From assembly GCA_965227875.1 (NCBI GenBank), contig OZ245783.1:4774001-4838000 (forward strand): a DNA stretch of 64,000 nucleotides. The letters run 5' to 3'. Positions 14,154-22,716 of this stretch are shown here, piece by piece. The stretch comes from G965227875 sp965227875 (lineage in GTDB: Bacteria; Pseudomonadota; Alphaproteobacteria; Rhizobiales; JAJFHC01). The position numbers and the translations under genes are program-made. Under the pieces are notes generated by a model that searched no databases, was not told where the DNA came from, and was given only the letters and a program-made list of their open reading frames with translations. Numbering within the stretch: the stretch's first letter is position 1; the number at the start of each line of letters is the position of its first letter.

Positions 14154-15803
14154 ATGGCAGACAAACAAAACAGGATTTTGTCGGTCAATCTGTTTGGGGC
14201 ATGCTTCGTTCAATCTGCAACCGGTGACAGCTTCAGCATCACGGGAGACAAGCATCGCGCCCTGGTGGCCCTGCTCGTCACCGCTCCGTTCGGCCGCCGG
14301 TCCAGAACCTTCCTGCAGGAAACGCTGTGGGGGTCCGCGAACTACGATACCGGACGCCAGAACCTCCGCCGGGCCCTCTCCGACATCAAGCGCAGGATCG
14401 GGCCGGCGTTCGAAGGGCTTTTCCGGTCGACCAATTCCGACATCACCATAGACCTGACGAAGATCGAGTTTCTCGGACGTCCCGGGTCCGGTATTTTCCT
14501 CGACGGCCTCGACATTCCGATGGTCCAGTTCCAGCGCTGGCGCAACGCGATCAGGGACAACCCCAGCCAGCTCTACGCGTTGTACAGCCTCGAGGCGAAA
14601 CTGCCCGAAACACAGATCGTGCCGTCGATCGCCATCCTTCCCTTCCGCGCCTTGGGCGGATCCGACATGGAAAGCGTGATGGGCGACTGGCTGGCGGAAG
14701 AAATCTGCAGGTCGCTGTCACGGTCGAACCTGTTGCACGTCATCTCGCATCTTTCCAGCCGCGTGCTCGCGAAGCGCGTCGTCGACATCGGCATGGTGCG
14801 CGCTGCATTCAACGTCGACTATTGCGTCACGGGCACCCTGCGTCATGTGGACGGCCACTGGGTCCTCGACACCGACTTCGTGGATGTCCGGTCCGGAAAA
14901 CTGCTCTGGACCCGCCAGTTCAAGCGTGACCAGGCGACGTTCTTCAGCACGTCGGCCCAGGGCATCGGCGAACTGATTTCGGCCATCGGACGCTCGATCG
15001 CGGACGAAGCCATACGTCATGCGACGCAGAACCGGATGGACAGTCTCCGCGATCACCAGATGCTGATGGCGAGCGTCAGCCTCATGCACAAGATGACCCT
15101 CGCGGAGTTTGCGCGCTCGCGCGAGTTGCTCGAGGAGCTTCTGCGCCGGGCCCCGCATGCCGCCGAGGCCCACGCCTGGCTGGCCGAATGGTACGTGATG
15201 TCCATCTTCAACGGCTGGAGCACGGACCGGGAGCGCGACCAGTTGCTGGCCTGCGACAGCATTGCAAGAGCCCTCGACATCGAACCTGAAAACGCCTTCT
15301 GCATCACGATCGACGGCGTGGTGAACAACAACCTGCTGCACCGGCTGGACCTGGCCGAAGACCGGTTCGACCACGCCCTGGAACTAAATCCGAACCAGGC
15401 GATGTCGTGGCTGTTCAAGGGCGTCGCGCACGCCTATCGGGACGATGCGGAAGAGGCGGTGAGCTGCGCGGAGAAGGCGCGGCGCCTGTCGCCGTTGGAC
15501 CCGCTCGAGTATTTCTTCGACTCGCTCAGTGCGACCGCTCATCTCGCGGCAGAGAATTACGACAGGGCGCTGGAACTCGCCGACAACGCAATCCGCCTGA
15601 ACAGCCGCGAGATATCCTCTCTCAGGGTCAAGATTTCATCGCTCTACCATCTCGGCCGCAAGGCGGAGGCGGTGGCCATCGCAAATCATCTGCTCGAACG
15701 CCAGCCGGGATTCCGCCTCGACCGTTACGTGGCGGAACACCCGGCCGCGAATTTCAAGGTCGGTCGCAACATGGCCGAGGCACTGAAAGCCTGCGGTCTC
15801 TAG
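14154..15803 (+). CDS. SARP-like winged-helix regulator with TolB-like and TPR domains
   Basis: The 549-residue protein seems to have three parts. Residues 1-115 form an OmpR/SARP-like winged helix: 'HRALVALLVTAPFGRRSRTFLQETLWG' opens the domain and 'RQNLRRALSDIKRRI' is the probable recognition helix. Residues about 155-290 resemble the TolB-like region found in many such regulators: 'PSIAILPFRALGG', 'VDYCVTGTLRHVDG', 'SGKLLWTRQF'. The rest is TPR-like helical repeats ('RALDIEPENAF', 'HALELNPNQAMSWLFKG'). There are no membrane segments. Such proteins are cytosolic transcription regulators sensing unknown ligands or partners. The haloperoxidase-like gene starts 18 bases after its stop, so it probably controls or is co-expressed with that gene and the subtilase. 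Confidence 0.8.
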   Translation: MADKQNRILSVNLFGACFVQSATGDSFSITGDKHRALVALLVTAPFGRRSRTFLQETLWGSANYDTGRQNLRRALSDIKRRIGPAFEGLFRSTNSDITIDLTKIEFLGRPGSGIFLDGLDIPMVQFQRWRNAIRDNPSQLYALYSLEAKLPETQIVPSIAILPFRALGGSDMESVMGDWLAEEICRSLSRSNLLHVISHLSSRVLAKRVVDIGMVRAAFNVDYCVTGTLRHVDGHWVLDTDFVDVRSGKLLWTRQFKRDQATFFSTSAQGIGELISAIGRSIADEAIRHATQNRMDSLRDHQMLMASVSLMHKMTLAEFARSRELLEELLRRAPHAAEAHAWLAEWYVMSIFNGWSTDRERDQLLACDSIARALDIEPENAFCITIDGVVNNNLLHRLDLAEDRFDHALELNPNQAMSWLFKGVAHAYRDDAEEAVSCAEKARRLSPLDPLEYFFDSLSATAHLAAENYDRALELADNAIRLNSREISSLRVKISSLYHLGRKAEAVAIANHLLERQPGFRLDRYVAEHPAANFKVGRNMAEALKACGL

Positions 15804-15821
15804 AATTGGGGAGGAATTTCT

Positions 15822-16931
15822 ATGTCCTATTTTGGCGCAATGCACGGGATGCACGGCATGCATGGGATGCACGGCATGCATGGAATGCACGGCATGCACG
15901 GGATGCATGGCATGCACGGAATGCAGTCTTCAGGCGGCGGCTCCGGGTCGCTCCTCGGCCTGCAGTCGAGTGCCCAGGCCATCGTCCAGGTTGCCAAGGA
16001 CGAATACCTCGCAGACAGCTTTCTCGGGATCCACGACTCCGGCGCGGCACCGGTCAGCCGCTGGGAACCGTATGTCCGGCAGATGCTATATCAGGTCGAG
16101 TTCCTGAACCGCTACCGGTGCGAAGCCGGAACCGACGGCGAAAATGGGGTCTCCGGCGTCTCGGTTTCCTGGGCCGGCGAACAATTGCTTTCCCTCGGCA
16201 ATCCGCCCGAGGCCACATTCATCGCCCAGCTCGGCAAGACGGCCGCGGAGGCCAGCCAGCGGGTTCAGCGCTACGACGAGATCATCTCGCAGGCAGGCGC
16301 GTTTCCCGATTATTTCGGCATGCTTCTTTCCCTGACCATGCCGCAGTTCACCCACACGTTCGAACTCATCCAGACTGTACACGTCCTGGCCGGCTACGCG
16401 TCCATGCCGCCCAAGCACCTGCTCGCGTGCCGGCGGCCGAGCGAGATCGACGGCCGCCTGATGACCCTGCTGCCCAATCCCGGCCACGGCAGCTTTCCGA
16501 GCGGACATGCGACGCAGGCGACGGCGGTCGCCACCGTACTCGATCACCTGCTCGACGTTGTCGCAGAGCACTACCCCGACACGGAAAACAGAAAGCGGCT
16601 GATGAGGAAGCAGGCGCGGAGGATCGCCACCAACAGGACGGTCGCCGGAATCCATTTCCCGATCGACCACACGGCCGGCGAACTTCTCGGCAAGCGGGTC
16701 GGTATCATGCTGCTGAGGGCATGCGGGGTGGCTGCGGCGGACACGCCTGTGAAACGAGCGACCTATACCGCGTACAGTGGCGACGCCTACGCCCAGTCGG
16801 TGAATGAGCCCATCGAGAAGGCCACCGGTGTCTCCGAAGACGACGAAGAAATCGCATCCACGGACCGGATCGAGGTGTTCGAGTGGCTGTGGTCGAAGTC
16901 GGTCGATGAATTCATCCGCAGAGCGGCATGA
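15822..16931 (+). CDS. Vanadium-haloperoxidase/PAP2-fold protein with nine Met-His-Gly repeats
   Basis: The 369-residue protein starts with six residues, nine tandem Met-His-Gly units (residues 7-33) and a Gly/Ser linker. The core has the full acid-phosphatase/haloperoxidase signature: KX6RP at Lys198-Pro206, PSGH at 226-229 with His222 nearby, and RX5HX3D at Arg272/His278/Asp282. These residues bind phosphate or vanadate in family members. Known vanadium haloperoxidases oxidise halides with peroxide; PAP2 relatives remove phosphate. There are no membrane helices, which favours the haloperoxidase group. No signal peptide is seen, since the repeat occupies the N-terminus. GGGGAGGAA precedes the start. 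The stop overlaps the subtilase start (ATGA). The repeat may bind copper, another metal or haem; that is inference. Confidence 0.85.
   Translation: MSYFGAMHGMHGMHGMHGMHGMHGMHGMHGMHGMQSSGGGSGSLLGLQSSAQAIVQVAKDEYLADSFLGIHDSGAAPVSRWEPYVRQMLYQVEFLNRYRCEAGTDGENGVSGVSVSWAGEQLLSLGNPPEATFIAQLGKTAAEASQRVQRYDEIISQAGAFPDYFGMLLSLTMPQFTHTFELIQTVHVLAGYASMPPKHLLACRRPSEIDGRLMTLLPNPGHGSFPSGHATQATAVATVLDHLLDVVAEHYPDTENRKRLMRKQARRIATNRTVAGIHFPIDHTAGELLGKRVGIMLLRACGVAAADTPVKRATYTAYSGDAYAQSVNEPIEKATGVSEDDEEIASTDRIEVFEWLWSKSVDEFIRRAA
15840..15920 (+). repeat. Nine 9-bp units encoding Met-His-Gly
   Basis: Nine in-frame copies of ATG-CAY-GGN, with third-base variation at His and Gly codons (CAC/CAT, GGG/GGC/GGA). 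The synonymous variation suggests the peptide, not the DNA, is being kept. Confidence 0.97.
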
Positions 16932-19276
16932 CGATGGACGACATCGCGCCGATCACCGGGACATCGATCCCTCAGAAGAAACTCGGGCCCTATGAACGCT
17001 GGATGGCGGAATTCGGCAAGGACTACGACCTGCCGCCCATGTCGCTGCAGCACCCGTCCTACCTCTCCGGGATTGCCCGTTTCTCCCGGGCCCAGCCCAC
17101 ACTCCCCGCTCCAAATGACATGGCGGACACCGCTGTCACCGTGGGAAGCATGGGATCGTGGCGCCCGACACTCTCGCCGGTGATGTGGCGGGGGCCGCAG
17201 GGTCGCGAGTTCCATTATTCGTTTCTTCCCATGCTCATGGAGGCAAGGACAGGGACAGAAGATCCGGCCGGGGTTTTCAATGCGCAGGTTTTCGAGTCGC
17301 TTGTCGCCAGTCTCCATGAGGACTACGACGCGCACATCATGAGGCAGAAAGAAATTGCGGATTCGTCCGATCCTTTCCCGGAGTTACCGCCGGGCTACGA
17401 GGGGTTTCTGGAGGATTTTCTTAACGAGCCCCCGCCCGATTTCAGTTTCGGCTTCCCTCTCCAGGCCCGGTCGGTGAACGTGTCGCAGTCGCCAGACGCC
17501 CCTCGGACCGTCTCGCGGGCCACGAGATCCCAGGCGGTCTTCAAAGACGACGCCTACAATCCGGAAAAGCCGCTCGTGATCGTCGCCGTGATCGACGATG
17601 CAATTCCGTTCGCGCACAAGGCCTTCAGATGCAAGGGCAGCGGAAAGACGCGGATCGACTATTTCTGGAGCCAGTCGGCGGAGGCCGACGGCACGATGCT
17701 TTTCGGGCGAGAGTTGTCCGGCCGCGCCATCGACGACCTCATCATGCAACAAGACGGCGACGAGGACGTCCTGTATCGGCGGGCCGGCGTCCTCGGCGGA
17801 AACGGCGGGCCGGTTTCCGCGCTTGCAGGCAACTTCTCCCACGGCGCCCATGTCGCCGGGCTTGCGGCCGGGGACTGGCCGGCCGACAGCGATGCCAATG
17901 TCCGGATCATCGCGGTCGACCTGCCCGTATCGAGCAGTTGGGATACATCGGGCTTCGGCAAGGACATGTTCGTCCTCAGCGCCATGCACTATATTTTCGA
18001 CCGTGCGGACAGGATCGCGGAAGCCTACGGATCCGACACCCCTCCCCTGATCGTCAATCTCAGCTATGGCTATTCCGGCGGGCCGAAAGACGGGACCGGT
18101 CTCATCGAACTCGCGATGGGCGAGATGGTCCATCATCGCCGCAGCGTTGTCCGCGCCCCGACGGCCCTCGTCATGCCGAGCGGCAACATGTTTCTCGACC
18201 GGTTGCACGCCGTGGTCACCGAAAAGCATATCGCGAAAGGCAAAACGGCGACGTTGCCCTGGCGGATCCTCCCCGATGACCGGACATCCAGCTTTCTCGA
18301 AATCTGGCTTCCGGCAGGTGTCGGGGCCGATGATTTCCGTCTTGTCGTCAATAGCCCGGACGGCACCAGGGTCATCGAGGAGACAGGAACTGTCGAGTTG
18401 CCACGGACCGTCGACATGGACGTCGACGGAAAGCGGGTCGGCCAGTTTTCCATCGACCAGCGCGACACCACGAACGCGGCCGCGCGCGACAGTGGCGTAC
18501 AGCCACAGACACGCATCATGCTCGCCCTTGCCCCGACGGAAACCATGTGCCATCTGCCGGCCGCGCCTGCGGGCCTGTGGACGGTGGAAATCTCCTACGC
18601 GGATGGAGCCGAGGAAGGGAAACTGCAGGGCTACACCACGAACATCGTGGGTGAACGCGTCCCTGCGGATATCCGTTGCTGGATCCAGAGAGACGTCTCG
18701 TTCGGAACCAACGACATCGGCGCGAAGCAGAGCATTTTCGACGATCCGCTCAACACGCTCTACGACAGTCATGGACGCCCGCACGACACCGACTCGGTAT
18801 GGCGGGACGACTTCCTGGTACGGCGCTTCGGCAGCATCAACGGAATGTCGACCCACCCCACGGTTCTGGTCGTCGGTGGCTACGTCCGCAACGAGTACCG
18901 TCCGGCACCCTACAGTTCCGCGGGCTTCCTGCGAAAGAACGAGGCCTCGGAGTGGGCCTGGCTGGCCGGCGACCAGGTCGACTGCGTGGCCCCGAGCGAG
19001 GAGTCATGGATCGACTTCGGGATTCCGTCCATCGGAACAAGGTCGGGAATGCATGCGCGCATGAATGGCACGAGCGTCGCAGCACCCCAGGTCAGCCGGC
19101 GTCTGGCCCTGTATTTTTCCGGGCAGGACCAGGCCCGGATGTCGGACGGAGACTGGATCCGGGAGACCGGCAATTATGTCCGCAAGCTCGAGCCCGACCG
19201 GAAGAAGTACCAATCCGTTCATGGAACGATAAAACAGAAGGACGAGGCCCTGATCGGCCAGGGCCTGATCGACTAG
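16928..19276 (+). CDS. Subtilisin-like serine protease (S8 family), large
   Basis: The 782-residue protein has a 200-residue N-terminal extension with no recognisable domain. The subtilase domain follows, with Asp223 in 'VIDDAIPFAH', His305 in 'SHGAHVAG', an oxyanion Asn probably in 'PSGNMF' and Ser716 in 'NGTSVAAPQ'. The long insert between the Asn and Ser blocks (about residues 430-690) is beta-rich. It probably forms an added domain. No signal peptide is visible, so it may act in the cytosol or be exported with a partner. Its ATGA overlaps the stop of the haloperoxidase-like gene, so the two are made in fixed ratio. The protease may process that protein or the wall-associated products nearby; this is inferred. 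Confidence 0.88.
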   Translation: MTMDDIAPITGTSIPQKKLGPYERWMAEFGKDYDLPPMSLQHPSYLSGIARFSRAQPTLPAPNDMADTAVTVGSMGSWRPTLSPVMWRGPQGREFHYSFLPMLMEARTGTEDPAGVFNAQVFESLVASLHEDYDAHIMRQKEIADSSDPFPELPPGYEGFLEDFLNEPPPDFSFGFPLQARSVNVSQSPDAPRTVSRATRSQAVFKDDAYNPEKPLVIVAVIDDAIPFAHKAFRCKGSGKTRIDYFWSQSAEADGTMLFGRELSGRAIDDLIMQQDGDEDVLYRRAGVLGGNGGPVSALAGNFSHGAHVAGLAAGDWPADSDANVRIIAVDLPVSSSWDTSGFGKDMFVLSAMHYIFDRADRIAEAYGSDTPPLIVNLSYGYSGGPKDGTGLIELAMGEMVHHRRSVVRAPTALVMPSGNMFLDRLHAVVTEKHIAKGKTATLPWRILPDDRTSSFLEIWLPAGVGADDFRLVVNSPDGTRVIEETGTVELPRTVDMDVDGKRVGQFSIDQRDTTNAAARDSGVQPQTRIMLALAPTETMCHLPAAPAGLWTVEISYADGAEEGKLQGYTTNIVGERVPADIRCWIQRDVSFGTNDIGAKQSIFDDPLNTLYDSHGRPHDTDSVWRDDFLVRRFGSINGMSTHPTVLVVGGYVRNEYRPAPYSSAGFLRKNEASEWAWLAGDQVDCVAPSEESWIDFGIPSIGTRSGMHARMNGTSVAAPQVSRRLALYFSGQDQARMSDGDWIRETGNYVRKLEPDRKKYQSVHGTIKQKDEALIGQGLID

Positions 19277-19422
19277 CGGCCGGCCGTGCCGGTCCGGACC
19301 GTCTGACGTTTCACCGAACGCGGACCTGATTTTCGGCTCTTTCTTGTCGCCTCGCGTCCGGCGAGATCCACGATCCCCATTGCGGCCATCCACGGAGCGT
19401 AGACCGTGCCGCTCGGCGAGCG

Positions 19423-19788
19423 TCAGATCATCCACAACACGGCGCCGGACACCACCGAGCCAAGGCACATCAGAACGGTTATCACGCTCAGGTGCCTGCG
19501 CGAAACCGGTTCCGCCGTGTGCGCATCGAGCCGCTTGTACATGTTGACCGAGGCCCTGTAGGCCGACACGAACATGATGAGCGAAATGACGACAAAGACG
19601 GACGCGGCCGACTTGGCGACCCAGGTCGGGTCCATCGCACCGAACACGGCCTGCAGACCGATGGCGATCCCGAGCGCGCCCATTCCCGTTCTCATCCAGC
19701 CGGCGAACGTCCTCTCGTTCGCGAGGACCGTGCGATCCTCTGCCCACTCGGTGCGTTCTCGGGCGAGTTCCTGCCTGTCCGCCGTCAT
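19423..19788 (-). CDS. DUF202 family membrane protein
   Basis: 121 residues from the ATG at 19788; the upstream extension to 19995 overlaps sthA in another frame and is rejected. An acidic-basic helix ('RTEWAEDRTVLANERTFAGWMRTGM') leads into three hydrophobic segments. This 'LANERTFxxWxRT' opening is diagnostic of DUF202 inner-membrane proteins, relatives of the yeast VTC C-terminal domain. The function in bacteria is unclear. It lies 38 bases downstream of sthA in the same direction and may be co-transcribed. Confidence 0.88.
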   Translation of the reverse strand: MTADRQELARERTEWAEDRTVLANERTFAGWMRTGMGALGIAIGLQAVFGAMDPTWVAKSAASVFVVISLIMFVSAYRASVNMYKRLDAHTAEPVSRRHLSVITVLMCLGSVVSGAVLWMI

Positions 19789-19826
19789 GCCGTGCCACGC
19801 CCCTTTATCTCGCCCCAAGTCGTCAT

Positions 19827-21218
19827 TCAGTGCGGCATCCGGTTGTAGGCGTCGAGCGCCGCGATCTTGTAGGCTTCGGCGAGCGTCGGGTAGTTGAACG
19901 TGTTCTCCACGAAATACTCCAGCGTTCCCTTCAGGTTGAGCACGGCCTGTCCGATATGGATAAGTTCCGTCGCCCCTTCGCCGACGATGTGACATCCGAG
20001 CAATCTCCGGGTCTTCAGTGAAAAGATCATCTTCATCATGCCGGTATCGAGCCCCATGATATGGCCCCGGCTCGTCTCACGGAACCGCGCGACCCCGCAT
20101 TCGTAGGGGATGCCCCGCTCGGCGACCTCCTGTTCGTTCATGCCGACCGTCGAGATTTCCGGCACGGAATAGATCCCATAGGGGAAGTACTCCGGCGGTG
20201 CGTGGCATTCCGCGCCCAGCGCATGACAGGCGGCGATCCTGCCCTGCTCCATCGAGGTCGACGCCAGGCTGGGAAACCCGATCACGTCGCCGGCGGCATA
20301 GATGTGGCTCACGTCCGTCTGGAAGGTCGCGGGATCGACGCTGATGCGCCCCCGGTGATCGGCCTCGAGTCCGCAGGCCTCGAGGCCCAGACTTTCGACA
20401 GCCCCCATCCGGCCCGCCGCGAACAGGACGACGTCGGCGCGGACCATGCGGCCATCCTCGAGGTAGACCGTGCTCGGCCCCGCCACGCCACGTTCGATCC
20501 GCTGCACCTGGCAGCCCATGCGCAGGATCACGCCGCGGTCGCGCAACTGGTGCATGAAGTCTTCGATCAGTTCCCGGTCGATGAAGTCGAGCATGGTCTT
20601 GCGCGGCTCCACGACCGTCACCTGGACGTCGAGCGCACTGAAGATGGTGGCATATTCGATGCCGATCACACCGGCCCCGATTACCGCGACGGACTTGGGA
20701 AGATCGCCGAGTTCGAGCACCTCGTCGCTGTCGATCACCGATCGTCCGTCGAAGGGAACGGAGTCCGGACGGAACGGCCTCGTCCCGACGCTGAGCACGA
20801 AACGGTCGCCACGGCAGACCACGTGCTCGCCATTCTCGCACTCCACCTCCACCGTGTTCGGGTCGCTGAAACGCGCCGAGCCCTTGAGCGTGGCCACGCG
20901 GTTCCGCGCAAACTGGTGCTCCAGGACCTCGACCTCGTGGTCGAGCGTGATATGCAGCCGTTTCCTGAGGTCCTCGGCCGAAATCTCCTGCTTCACGCGA
21001 TAGGCCCGGCCGTAGAAGCCGCGTTCGCGCCACCCCGAAAGGTTGAGCACGGTCTCGCGCAACGTCTTGCTGGGAATGGTCCCGGTATGGACCGAAACGC
21101 CGCCGACCCGGCGCCCCTTTTCGATCACCAGCACGTCACGGTCGAGTTTCGCGGCCTGGATGGCCGCACGCCGCCCGGCCGGCCCGCTGCCGATGACGAT
21201 CAGATCATATGACTGCAT
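19827..21218 (-). CDS. sthA: Soluble pyridine nucleotide transhydrogenase (SthA)
   Basis: The 463-residue flavoprotein belongs to the disulfide reductase family. The FAD motif 'GSGPAG' is at residues 10-15. The position of the redox disulfide reads 'GGVSVHTGTIPSKTLRE', with both Cys replaced (Val-Ser-Val-His-Thr-Gly-Thr), the hallmark of SthA. A second nucleotide motif occurs in 'SVAVIGAGVIGIEYA'. The C-terminal dimer domain includes 'SVPEISTVGMNEQEV' and 'HIVGEGATELIHIG'. It moves hydride between NADPH and NAD+, mainly NADPH to NAD+, in the cytosol. Catabolism of amino acids in this region would feed both pools. Length is normal. Confidence 0.95.
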   Translation of the reverse strand: MQSYDLIVIGSGPAGRRAAIQAAKLDRDVLVIEKGRRVGGVSVHTGTIPSKTLRETVLNLSGWRERGFYGRAYRVKQEISAEDLRKRLHITLDHEVEVLEHQFARNRVATLKGSARFSDPNTVEVECENGEHVVCRGDRFVLSVGTRPFRPDSVPFDGRSVIDSDEVLELGDLPKSVAVIGAGVIGIEYATIFSALDVQVTVVEPRKTMLDFIDRELIEDFMHQLRDRGVILRMGCQVQRIERGVAGPSTVYLEDGRMVRADVVLFAAGRMGAVESLGLEACGLEADHRGRISVDPATFQTDVSHIYAAGDVIGFPSLASTSMEQGRIAACHALGAECHAPPEYFPYGIYSVPEISTVGMNEQEVAERGIPYECGVARFRETSRGHIMGLDTGMMKMIFSLKTRRLLGCHIVGEGATELIHIGQAVLNLKGTLEYFVENTFNYPTLAEAYKIAALDAYNRMPH

Positions 21219-21338
21219 TCCCCAAGCGCCCCCGGCCGCTATCCCTCCAGGCGATTCTGCCCCACTTTGCGCCGTGTTCTTCGGGCGGATACGGCCGGTG
21301 CGGTCAAAAACCGACGCCGGCCATGTTCCACGTCCCGA

Positions 21339-21785
21339 TCAACGGCATACCCAGCGGAAATTCACGAAGAAGCACCTTGGGCGCCGCAGCGGCCTGACTG
21401 GCCTCACGAACAGCGGGCGAATCGACGTCCCATTTGATGCCGTTCTGCCGTTGCAGTAAACCCGGCGCCCATTTCTGTACCAGCGCGCGTTTCCCGTCGC
21501 GTAGCGGCAGACCGCACCGGGGTCCGCCCGGTGTACCGCGCGGCGCGATCCGAAATTCGTCACGAAGTGGCATCGCAACAGGGGACTGCCCCAGTTGTCC
21601 ACGCCGATCTGGATGCGATTGAGACTGGCCCGGGCAAGGCCGAGCCTCGGCTTGATCGCATTGCAGTAACCACGCAGGGACCCTTGCGTGATCTGCGAGG
21701 CCGCTTCGGCCCCGGTCGAGCCGGACACCGTCAGGACCGACGCCGCGGCAAGTGCCGCGGAGGCGGCAAGTAGCGTTTTCAACAT
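21339..21785 (-). CDS. Exported basic protein of unknown function
   Basis: 148 residues from the ATG at 21785, which has GGAGAA seven bases upstream; the ORF reaches 21863 without a better start. The signal peptide is Ala-rich and ends near 'GAEAAS'. The mature protein has paired cysteines ('GYCNAIK', 'LRCHF', 'AVCRYAT', 'VYCNG') and an Arg/Pro-rich C-terminus ending 'FRWVCR'. It is probably periplasmic with disulfides. No family is recognised. Confidence 0.65.
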   Translation of the reverse strand: MLKTLLAASAALAAASVLTVSGSTGAEAASQITQGSLRGYCNAIKPRLGLARASLNRIQIGVDNWGSPLLRCHFVTNFGSRRAVHRADPGAVCRYATGNARWYRNGRRVYCNGRTASNGTSIRPLFVRPVRPLRRPRCFFVNFRWVCR

Positions 21786-21921
21786 GGGGTTCTCCTTTCT
21801 CTGTCCTTCGTCCCCCGCGAACACCCTCATCGGTCTGTCGGGCCGGACCGCAAAAGGGTTCAATCGGCACTGGTCGTGCTAATGTGCGGCCTGTCGGAAG
21901 GATCGATGGAGCGTCACGGAC

Positions 21922-22509
21922 ATGAACAGGTTTTCAGCGGTTTTGGCGGCCGTCGCAGCCAGCCTCTTTCTTGCGGGATGCATGGTCGAGACCGGCACGT
22001 TTCTGTCCGATCCCTCCGCCGGGTCCGCCGACGAACGGCTGATCGGCAACTGGCGGCCGGCCGACCCGGAGAAGGAAGACAACGGCTCCCTCGTCGTTTC
22101 GCGCCGGGACGGCGGACCCCGGGGCACGCTCGACGTCACGCTGGTCTCGCCGGATCCGAATGAAAAACCAGGTCGCATGACGGTCTGGACGACGAAGATC
22201 GGGAAACTCAGCTTTCTCAACGTCAAGGGTGAGGACCCTGACGGCGACGACGACCTGGCCACCGTGGTGGCCTACCGGTTCGCCGGGGCGGACATGCTCG
22301 AAATCGGCCTTCTCGACACCAAGGCATTCGCGGAACTGGTTGAAGCCGGCCGTCTGCAAGGCAAGGTCACGCGGAGTTTCGGTATCACGGGCGTCAAACT
22401 GACGGGCTCTCGCGAAGCGCTGATCCGGACGCTCCGGAGACCGATCACCGACGGGCTCGTGTCATTTAAAAACACGTCAAACGTGCTCAGGATGCGAAAA
22501 TCCAACTAG
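21922..22509 (+). CDS. Predicted lipoprotein of unknown function
   Basis: The 195-residue protein has a lipobox 'LFLAGC' with the lipidated Cys at residue 20. The next residues (Met-Val-Glu) do not signal inner-membrane retention in the Lol system, so outer-membrane location is likely. The mature part has 'LIGNWRPADPEKEDNGSLVV' and beta-strand rich sequence, reminiscent of small lipocalin-like domains, but no firm match. It stands alone between divergent and parallel neighbours with its own upstream region. Confidence 0.75.
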   Translation: MNRFSAVLAAVAASLFLAGCMVETGTFLSDPSAGSADERLIGNWRPADPEKEDNGSLVVSRRDGGPRGTLDVTLVSPDPNEKPGRMTVWTTKIGKLSFLNVKGEDPDGDDDLATVVAYRFAGADMLEIGLLDTKAFAELVEAGRLQGKVTRSFGITGVKLTGSREALIRTLRRPITDGLVSFKNTSNVLRMRKSN

Positions 22510-22552
22510 ACCGGTTGCAAATTCCGGTAACCGCACAACCCACGTACATAGA

Positions 22553-22579
22553 AGCGTGCCAAAAATGTCACGGCACGCT
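22553..22579 (+). terminator. Stem-loop after the lipoprotein gene
   Basis: AGCGTGCC (22553-22560) and GGCACGCT (22572-22579) form a perfect 8-bp stem with an 11-nt A-rich loop, 44 bases after the stop. There is no T-tract, so it is a weak terminator candidate. Confidence 0.4.
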
Positions 22580-22716
22580 CAAAATCCTTAGTCTCCTGAA
22601 AACTTCATGCCTTCAAACTGTTGCAGATATTCGGACAACTTTGCAGACTTCTGGCAGGGGGGTGCCGAGACTTCTTTGAAGTCGGCAACATCGGCTCGAG
22701 AATTGGGGGAACATTC

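Noticed and set aside
17384..18856. 490-codon minus-strand ORF
   Set aside because: Antisense to the subtilase, whose catalytic motifs and coupling to the upstream gene are clear.
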